Positions 63,501 through 64,000 of a stretch of DNA of 64,000 nucleotides are shown here, one piece after another. A program made the position numbers and the translations under genes. Every line of letters begins with the position of its first letter. Positions within the stretch are counted from its first letter, which is position 1. The stretch comes from Hetaerina americana (taxonomy: Eukaryota; Arthropoda; Insecta; Odonata; Calopterygidae), in the NCBI GenBank assembly GCA_022747635.1, contig JAKTNV010000005.1:46400013-46464012 (forward strand), written 5' to 3'. The notes beneath the pieces were generated by a model. The model searched no databases. It was given only the letters and a program-made list of their open reading frames with translations, and was not told the origin of the DNA.

Positions 63501-63798
63501 AACGTTCATAGTTGATTATGTATTAAATTAATTTAGGTTTGTCACATAAGAACTTTCACTTCAATACTCCCATTGCAAGTATGCATCAATTGACATATTC
63601 CTAGGTGATAGTTAGTCAGTACTAGTTGGCGACTCTTATTGGTTGAAATCTTCAAGGTCTCTGTAGTTGTCATTTTGTACTTCAAAAAAAATTTTGTTTT
63701 TGCAGGTTATGTTCATAGCCACTGCCAATAGTCTGGACTCTATTCCTGCTCCTCTTCTAGATCGTATGGAAGTGATTCGTCTTCCAGGTTACACACAC
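27439..63798 (+). CDS. LONP2: Peroxisomal Lon protease homolog 2, 5' part (11 exons, 507 residues)
   Basis: ATP-dependent AAA+ serine protease of the Lon family, which in animals degrades damaged peroxisomal matrix proteins. Eleven exons join in phase: 27439-27548, 27643-27736, 28043-28241, 30929-31038, 38960-39113, 47885-48026, 49142-49319, 53436-53617, 55204-55351, 58981-59091, 63706-63798. All introns are GT-AG. Residues about 8-215 form the Lon N-terminal domain, about 215-330 the helical linker. The AAA+ module has Walker A GPPGVGKT at 367-374, Walker B FLLDEID at 431-437, sensor-1 Asn 484 and Arg 496 in LLDRME. The N-terminus lacks a mitochondrial presequence, which with the sequence pattern favours LONP2 over mitochondrial LONP1. 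The protease domain with its Ser-Lys dyad, and any peroxisomal C-terminal signal, lie beyond the window. No exon shows a stop or frameshift. Confidence 0.95.
27643..27736 (+). CDS. LONP2: LONP2 exon 2
   Basis: Acceptor TTTTTTTACAG, donor GTAAGT. Completes Asn 37 and encodes to residue 68, including the LIGVIPR strand of the Lon N-terminal domain. The preceding intron is only 94 b, the shortest in the gene. Confidence 0.9.
28043..28241 (+). CDS. LONP2: LONP2 exon 3
   Basis: Encodes [24 protein letters not shown] and AVTQLD, the core of the Lon substrate-binding domain. Starts in phase 0 and ends in phase 1 before donor GTTAGA, a weak but acceptable donor. Confidence 0.92.
28410..29290 (+). 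mobile_element. Mariner remnant M1 in intron 3
   Basis: Across several frames the mariner transposase can be followed: a [17 protein letters not shown] helix-turn-helix piece (28600-28650), then [18 protein letters not shown] (28968-29020), [21 protein letters not shown] (29070-29130) and [12 protein letters not shown] (29138-29172). The first catalytic Asp region is altered and many stops are present. A perfect hairpin interrupts the catalytic domain at 29153-29186. A fragment at 45100 belongs to the same subfamily. Confidence 0.8.
29153..29186. repeat. Perfect 15-nt hairpin inside mariner M1
   Basis: Arms 29153-29167 and 29172-29186 are exact reverse complements with a 4-nt loop. The left arm is native transposase sequence (KVMAK); the right arm is an inverted copy that replaces the expected downstream codons. 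Confidence 0.9.
29635..30235 (-). mobile_element. Internally deleted mariner remnant M2 in intron 3
   Basis: Minus-strand translation shows an N-terminal piece (a [15 protein letters not shown] segment from about 30098) joined to the C-terminal [19 protein letters not shown] motif (about 29950-29880) and a terminal Y-E-K-C-L motif (about 29770). The catalytic middle is missing. This SPDLAPSD-type signature is diagnostic of mariner. Exact ends are not resolved. Confidence 0.7.
30929..31038 (+). CDS. LONP2: LONP2 exon 4
   Basis: Acceptor TTTTGCAG, donor GTAAGC. Encodes helical residues ending LPLVGILR at residue 171. The match to the family is looser here, as expected for this variable part, but phase and both splice sites fit. 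Confidence 0.85.
32197..32271. repeat. Triple 19-nt inverted/direct repeat
   Basis: Three perfect 19-nt units lie at 32197-32215 (inverted), 32225-32243 and 32253-32271 (direct). The two 9-nt spacers, TTTCAAAAA and TTTTTGAAA, are themselves reverse complements, so units and spacers form one nested palindrome. It lies just before the R1-like LINE in intron 4. Confidence 0.9.
32617..33949 (+). mobile_element. Young mariner M3 (1333 bp) in intron 4
   Basis: Flanked by TA (32615-32616 and 33950-33951). Ends are imperfect inverted repeats of about 28 bp starting CTACCTTGATCAAAAA on the left and CTACCTAGATCAAAAA on the right. It is nearly identical over its length to the copy at 61586-62916 and has a single transposase gene. 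It sits inside an R1-like LINE, so it arrived after that LINE. Confidence 0.95.
32822..33896 (+). pseudogene. Mariner transposase M3, frameshift and catalytic Asp to Asn
   Basis: DD34D mariner transposase that would cut and paste the element as a dimer bound to its ends. Translation starts at ATG 32822 but an extra T before an A9 run (about 32931) shifts the frame. A chance ATG at 32940 opens a 318-codon frame covering the second helix-turn-helix ([20 protein letters not shown]) and the catalytic domain. TGDETW and HHDNAPSH carry the first two Asp residues. The third position reads LAPCNFF (AAC), whereas the sister copy has LAPCDFF (GAC). Loss of this metal-binding Asp should abolish catalysis even if the frame were open. 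Confidence 0.92.
35660..35890 (+). mobile_element. Diverged SINE (family B-related) in intron 4
   Basis: A CCACCCTGTGGACC segment and B-box AGGTTCAAATCCC (about 35709-35722) are followed by TTTTTCAGTGGTATC and CTTATTTGAGGTGC, matching the order in the SINE at 41290. The 3' part is diverged and runs into the RTE fragment. Confidence 0.6.
35893..36893 (+). mobile_element. RTE element with 5' leader fused to RT (internally deleted)
   Basis: 35893-36050 matches the leader of the RTE copy at 46290 (GTGGAAGGGCTTGTGCATT and CCTCTAGAGCTG-like segments). At about 36075 it jumps directly to reverse transcriptase ([12 protein letters not shown]), then [21 protein letters not shown] (about 36275-36340) and an [16 protein letters not shown] segment (about 36495-36540). 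The endonuclease and most of the RT are missing. The 3' end (CCATAAAAAAACCTACCTT) matches copy 56143-56376. Confidence 0.75.
37671..37841 (-). mobile_element. tRNA-derived SINE (family A), minus strand
   Basis: The tRNA-like head occupies 37770-37841 on the minus strand, with an A box TAGCTTAACTGG, a B box GGTTCGAATCC and a largely paired acceptor stem (GCCTCGA with TCAAGGC). The body (TGCATTAGCGG-type and GATGCCGCAAC-type segments) matches the SINE at 51923-52050. It faces a second tRNA-like unit just downstream in opposite orientation. Confidence 0.8.
37870..37975 (+). mobile_element. tRNA-like SINE head (family A), plus strand
   Basis: A box TAGCTTAACTGG and B box GGTTCAAATCC (about 37928-37938) are followed by TCAAGGC and the start of the family A body (AATGATTTTTACACTCT). 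It lacks the rest of the body and is head-to-head with the copy at 37671-37841. Confidence 0.75.
38233..38615. repeat. Intron-4 copy of a segment also found in intron 9
   Basis: Resembles 58485-58880 over most of its length, for example CAGTCTTCACTAAAAC, TTTTTAGATGTATAT and ACAAAAGAAGTCAAA in the same order and spacing. A short upstream piece (37980-38040) also matches 57345-57404. It could be an intragenic duplication or an unnamed dispersed repeat. Confidence 0.75.
38616..40059 (+). other. Introns 4/5 around exon 5, unassigned
   Basis: Apart from exon 5, no element or coding sequence is recognised. A slightly GC-richer patch at 39990-40060 has no readable protein. Confidence 0.4.
38960..39113 (+). 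CDS. LONP2: LONP2 exon 5
   Basis: Acceptor TTGTTTTTAG, donor GTAGGT. Encodes [14 protein letters not shown] and [14 protein letters not shown], the Lon segment in which trimmed bundle helices precede the long linker helix. Starts in phase 0 and ends in phase 1. Confidence 0.93.
40060..41165 (+). mobile_element. Decayed mariner M4 in intron 5
   Basis: A helix-turn-helix segment ([21 protein letters not shown], 40139-40205) resembles that of the short element at 54160. Further pieces include a LLQQFD-like helix near 40905 and the end pattern AITWRS near 41130. Many stops and indels show age. Terminal repeats could not be delimited. Confidence 0.7.
41210..41683. mobile_element. Foldback element with hammerhead-like core, split by a SINE
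   Basis: Arms at about 41210-41266 and 41627-41683 are inverted repeats of about 57 bp with a few mismatches. Without the SINE (41290-41600) and one target duplication, the centre reads TTGATGATGACG then GAAACC, flanked by GAACATGA and TCATGTTC, which pair exactly. This is the order of a hammerhead ribozyme (stem I, CUGAUGA-like box, stem II, GAAA, short stem III), with the first C replaced by T. Penelope-like retroelements are known to carry such ribozymes in their terminal repeats. Confidence 0.6.
41290..41600 (+). mobile_element. SINE family B, complete with target duplication
   Basis: A tRNA-like head with B box AGGTTCAAATCCC (about 41342-41354) is followed by a long body and a terminal (CTA)n. 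It is flanked by a 14-bp direct repeat (41276-41289 and 41601-41614; one mismatch), the mark of target-primed retrotransposition. It is the best-preserved family B copy here. Confidence 0.92.
41722..41749. repeat. Perfect 12-nt hairpin
   Basis: Arms 41722-41733 and 41738-41749 are exact reverse complements with a 4-nt loop (AGAG). Function unknown; one of a series in this window. Confidence 0.85.
42130..43320 (+). mobile_element. RTE-clade reverse transcriptase fragment in intron 5
   Basis: Segments [19 protein letters not shown] (42235-42290), CFIDF.KAF (about 42340-42370), [18 protein letters not shown] (42510-42560), VRFADNQA (about 42638-42660, catalytic YXDD equivalent changed to ADNQ) and [17 protein letters not shown] (42852-42903) follow the canonical order. 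A stop follows FIDF and the catalytic second Asp reads Asn. The 3' leader is partly preserved. Confidence 0.85.
43321..43756 (+). other. Intron 5, unassigned
   Basis: AT-rich; nothing recognised. Confidence 0.4.
43757..44072. mobile_element. Foldback element with C-rich centre, Penelope-LTR-like
   Basis: Ends are inverted repeats of about 37 bp containing AATGTTCTTTATTTTGGTAC. The right arm is preceded by TGTACCTGATGACGC then GAAACTAG, an incomplete hammerhead-like arrangement. The centre (43797-43960) is a C-rich polypyrimidine tract, a trait shared with the elements at 47500 and 52275. Confidence 0.6.
44073..45099 (+). other. Intron 5, unassigned
   Basis: AT-rich; nothing recognised. Confidence 0.4.
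45100..45410 (+). mobile_element. Mariner fragment M5 in intron 5
   Basis: Parallels M1: [17 protein letters not shown] (45183-45230), then [24 protein letters not shown] (45295-45365). Both flanks of the transposase are missing. It is a short, old copy of the same subfamily. Confidence 0.75.
45411..46289 (+). other. Intron 5, unassigned
   Basis: A GC-richer patch at 45640-45860 includes a 63-codon frame with no recognised motif. No element identified. Confidence 0.35.
46290..47500 (+). mobile_element. RTE-clade retrotransposon, endonuclease half
   Basis: Leader (GTGGAAGGGGTTGTGCATT) followed by an AP-endonuclease domain: [10 protein letters not shown] (46517), [13 protein letters not shown] (46755), VQVYLPP (46813), a D-W-x(2)-R/A catalytic region (about 46922), [20 protein letters not shown] (46972-47025), [20 protein letters not shown] (47041-47095) and a SDHN-type end (about 47195, read as S-Q/H). 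[10 protein letters not shown] linker follows (47440). It stops before the RT, where a foldback element begins. Stops at several sites. Confidence 0.85.
47503..47790 (-). mobile_element. Penelope-LTR-like unit with hammerhead-like core
   Basis: Starts with a TTTAGGCATCACTTTGTGG border (47507-47525). On the minus strand 47580-47622 reads TACCTGATGATGAC, then AAAACCTAGGTCGTGT: a CUGAUGA box, a stem II region and a GAAAC box with G changed to A, ending in the GUC cleavage triplet. A G-rich purine tract follows (47660-47765). The right boundary is not defined. Confidence 0.5.
47885..48026 (+). CDS. LONP2: LONP2 exon 6
   Basis: Completes a Ser codon and encodes a basic KKKAKLP stretch followed by a charged linker ending LQSKLR. 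This is the variable region before the conserved helical part. Donor GTAACT; ends in phase 2. Confidence 0.85.
48027..49141 (+). other. Intron 6, no element recognised
   Basis: AT-rich sequence without coding or transposon motifs that I can read; one of the few intact-looking introns. Confidence 0.5.
49142..49319 (+). CDS. LONP2: LONP2 exon 7
   Basis: Encodes [19 protein letters not shown] and [12 protein letters not shown], the hallmark Lon linker (the Y-hydrophobic-DLPW motif) just before the ATPase. Acceptor TTTGTAG; donor GTAATA. Confidence 0.95.
49430..49510 (+). repeat. Possible tRNA-like SINE remnant
   Basis: A TGGCTTAACTTG box and a GGGTTTGAATCTC box lie about 50 bp apart in the order of an RNA polymerase III internal promoter. 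The body of either SINE family is not seen. Weak call. Confidence 0.35.
49878..51124 (-). mobile_element. Mariner M6 in intron 7, minus strand
   Basis: Ends are diverged inverted repeats sharing CCCANAAGTACCCG. The length (about 1.25 kb) is typical. Transposase is read on the minus strand: [19 protein letters not shown] (about 50900-50845), an [20 protein letters not shown] helix-turn-helix (50750-50690), [20 protein letters not shown] (50595-50530) and [19 protein letters not shown]. In [11 protein letters not shown] the first catalytic Asp is Ala. An A-x-S-D remnant of the third catalytic region occurs near 50180. Stops and shifts confirm it is dead. Confidence 0.85.
51923..52050 (+). mobile_element. 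SINE family A inside mariner M7, 5'-truncated
   Basis: Begins within the tRNA-like B-box region (GGGTTCGAGTCCC, TCAAGGCG) and continues through the body matched by 37671-37770. Flanked by TTTTTTC at 51916-51922 and 52051-52057. Joining the mariner across it restores [13 protein letters not shown], the segment leading to the first catalytic Asp. Confidence 0.9.
52365..52410 (-). ncRNA. Hammerhead ribozyme-like motif (left arm)
   Basis: On the minus strand: TTGTAC, CTGATGA, a short stem-loop (TGACGCGCAGCATC), GAAAC, CATG, GTC, GTACGG. TGTAC and GTACG pair as stem I; the AC/GU short stem III and GUC cleavage triplet are canonical. One extra U precedes stem II, and stem II has a C-A mismatch, so activity is uncertain. 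Confidence 0.65.
52805..52850 (+). ncRNA. Hammerhead ribozyme-like motif (right arm)
   Basis: TTGTAC, CTGATGA (52811-52817), a GATGC-ACA-GCATC stem II, GAAAC (52832-52836), CATG, GTT, GTGGGA. Stem II is perfect here, but stem I is weakened relative to the left arm (GTGGG for GTACG). Confidence 0.55.
53436..53617 (+). CDS. LONP2: LONP2 exon 8 (Walker A)
   Basis: Encodes residues 330-389 with [18 protein letters not shown] and the nucleotide-binding loop GPPGVGKTS (Lys 373). Acceptor CTCTGAAG, with a poor polypyrimidine tract apart from the upstream T-run. Donor GTTAGT. Confidence 0.97.
53690..54050 (-). mobile_element. RTE-clade 3' fragment, minus strand, intron 8
   Basis: On the minus strand the sequence follows the RTE copy at 36420-36640: a [14 protein letters not shown] segment (about 53990-53960), a [20 protein letters not shown] segment (about 53930-53870) and an [18 protein letters not shown] segment (about 53850-53815). 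Broken by shifts; only the region after the RT core remains. Confidence 0.7.
54160..54912 (-). mobile_element. Mariner deletion derivative M8 with perfect 33-bp ends
   Basis: Flanked by TA (54158-54159, 54913-54914). The first and last 33 bp are exact inverted repeats beginning CGAGGGTCATCCGGAAAG. The 753-bp element holds only the two ends of a mariner transposase gene (see next entry); about 600 bp of the catalytic domain is gone. Perfect ends suggest it was mobilised recently, with transposase supplied from elsewhere. Confidence 0.95.
54353..54760 (-). pseudogene. Mariner transposase, DNA-binding half only (135 codons)
   Basis: An intact frame carries both helix-turn-helix motifs: [20 protein letters not shown] and [20 protein letters not shown], with an ERSGRP linker between. 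It ends CARWVP then a stop soon after. In another frame (54259-54370) the extreme C-terminus, [20 protein letters not shown], follows directly. All three catalytic Asp regions are missing. Such a peptide could still bind the element's ends, which in other mariners acts as a repressor; that is inference. Confidence 0.85.
55204..55351 (+). CDS. LONP2: LONP2 exon 9 (Walker B)
   Basis: Encodes residues 390-439 with [18 protein letters not shown], the pore-loop-containing SMPGRII segment and Walker [10 protein letters not shown]. Acceptor TTTTGTAG; donor GTGAGA. Confidence 0.97.
55352..55799 (+). other. Intron 9, first part, unassigned
   Basis: AT-rich; nothing recognised. Confidence 0.4.
55800..57345 (-). 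mobile_element. Tigger/pogo-type DNA transposon remnant, intron 9
   Basis: Minus strand: an [20 protein letters not shown] segment (56960-56900) resembles the CENP-B-like DNA-binding domain (usual W-RF-RH). Further on come [23 protein letters not shown] (56530-56465; catalytic Asp in LLFID), VHLRNIQL, then [16 protein letters not shown] (about 56420-56380; usual LPANCTS.LQPLDLGI with the second Asp). After the RTE insertion it continues [12 protein letters not shown] (56120-56085). Several stops. Terminal repeats are not confidently seen. Confidence 0.8.
56143..56376 (+). mobile_element. RTE 3'-end insertion inside the Tigger remnant
   Basis: Matches the 3' end of the RTE copy at 36660-36893 and is flanked by CTAAATCC at 56135-56142 and 56377-56384. 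Removing it and one duplication rejoins the Tigger coding segment (TLDLG to VIHSF). A typical 5'-truncated retrotransposition product. Confidence 0.9.
57404..58470 (+). mobile_element. Decayed mariner M9 in intron 9
   Basis: [21 protein letters not shown] (57440-57500), [21 protein letters not shown] (57588-57650), an [11 protein letters not shown] segment (about 57883-57913), [21 protein letters not shown] (57992-58052) and [11 protein letters not shown] (58081-58115) follow mariner order, across frame breaks. The right end (58432-58462) shows a TTCAGGAACTTTTTGAC repeat; the left end is missing. It lies between the two blocks that resemble intron 4. Confidence 0.85.
58485..58880. repeat. Intron-9 copy of a segment also found in intron 4
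   Basis: Counterpart of 38233-38615 (see there). It ends about 100 b before exon 10. The mariner remnant M9 separates it from the short matching block 57345-57404. Confidence 0.75.
58981..59091 (+). CDS. LONP2: LONP2 exon 10
   Basis: Encodes residues 440-476, [16 protein letters not shown] and [12 protein letters not shown]. In most Lons the residue after EQN is His; here it is Cys. Acceptor TTTATAG; donor GTAATA. Confidence 0.97.
59092..61544 (+). other. Intron 10, first part, no element recognised
   Basis: AT-rich with no readable transposon protein. A less AT-rich patch at 61020-61250 is unassigned. Confidence 0.45.
61545..61581. repeat. Perfect 16-nt hairpin abutting mariner M10
   Basis: Arms 61545-61560 and 61566-61581 are exact reverse complements with loop AAGGT. 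The TA target site of the mariner lies only two bases beyond the right arm. Confidence 0.9.
61586..62916 (+). mobile_element. Young mariner M10 (1331 bp) in intron 10
   Basis: Flanked by TA (61584-61585 and 62917-62918). Ends CTACCTTGATCAAAAA and its matching right end are slightly better paired than in M3. By eye it differs from M3 at roughly fifteen bases and two one-base indels. Inserted between a hairpin and AT-rich intron sequence. Confidence 0.95.
61791..62863 (+). pseudogene. Mariner transposase M10: stop and frameshift, catalytic triad intact
   Basis: The frame opens at ATG 61791 but codon 8 is TGA (61812-61814) where M3 has a Gln codon. It continues in the same frame through [20 protein letters not shown] and the second helix-turn-helix. 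One T is missing at about 62126, shifting the frame. After that it is open to 62863 and retains [14 protein letters not shown] and LAPCDFF, so all three catalytic Asp codons are present. Neither this copy nor M3 can make full-length active enzyme. Confidence 0.92.
62919..63705 (+). other. Intron 10, last part, unassigned
   Basis: AT-rich; nothing recognised before the acceptor of exon 11. Confidence 0.45.
63706..63798 (+). CDS. LONP2: LONP2 exon 11 (sensor 1, Arg finger)
   Basis: Encodes residues 477-507: MFIATAN (sensor-1 Asn 484), then [17 protein letters not shown] with Arg 496. Acceptor TTTTTGCAG; donor GTAAGT at 63799. The next exon is outside the window. Confidence 0.96.
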
Positions 63799-64000
63799 GT
63801 AAGTTTTATAAAGTCAATGGAGTCTGTTCTCGGTCTTGATGTGAAAAAATAAGCATTATTAATATTTAAACTGCAATATGGGTATTGAAATTTATTATTA
63901 AAGAAACATAAAACATTTAATTTTTAATTCAAATTATATTGTTTGGTGTTATTTCCATTCAATTTAATTGTCATTATTGTCTCATTCATGTGAATTTTGT

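Noticed and set aside
1..64000. CRISPR arrays, bacterial operons or phage genes
   Set aside because: No regularly spaced identical repeats, no ribosome-binding-site-led gene runs, and the only long gene is spliced.

Overview
The window looks like nuclear DNA of an arthropod, most likely an insect. It is AT-rich and holds a protein-coding gene cut into small GT-AG exons, along with mariner, RTE, R1-like, Penelope-like, Tigger/pogo and tRNA-derived SINE sequences. No species can be named from the sequence alone, and there are no operons or bacterial signals.

One host gene is recognisable. It is the 5' part of a peroxisomal Lon protease (LONP2 type) on the + strand. Eleven coding exons from 27439 to 63798 join in phase to give 507 residues. 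These cover the Lon N-terminal substrate-binding domain, the helical linker and most of the AAA+ ATPase (Walker A, Walker B, sensor-1 Asn, Arg finger). The end of the AAA+ lid and the Ser-Lys protease domain must lie beyond base 64000. Introns run from 94 b to about 8.8 kb and are filled with mobile elements.

Layout: 1-17870 is gene-free flank with several GC-richer, strand-asymmetric purine/pyrimidine islands about 3 kb apart and one SINE. 17870-23870 is a cluster of decayed non-LTR retrotransposons with one Penelope-like foldback. 23870-27438 is mostly unassigned flank with one SINE, ending in the likely promoter/5' UTR of the Lon gene. 27439-64000 is the Lon gene. Its introns hold at least ten mariner-family remnants, six RTE/R1 LINE fragments, a Tigger remnant, two SINE families, and several foldback or Penelope-like units with hammerhead-ribozyme-like cores.

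The main points of interest are: (1) two near-identical young mariners (32617-33949 and 61586-62916) broken in complementary ways, one with a catalytic Asp to Asn change and a frameshift, the other with an intact catalytic triad but a stop and a frameshift; (2) a mariner at 51291-53317 carrying a SINE and a Penelope-like insert, each with target duplications, whose removal restores the usual mariner length; (3) a 753-bp mariner derivative with perfect 33-bp ends that keeps only the DNA-binding half of its transposase; (4) hammerhead-like cores in inverted-repeat elements, one split by a SINE; (5) a recurring series of near-perfect short hairpins in which one arm is native element sequence and the other an inverted copy, which suggests template-switch mutation; (6) a segment shared between introns 4 and 9 of the Lon gene.
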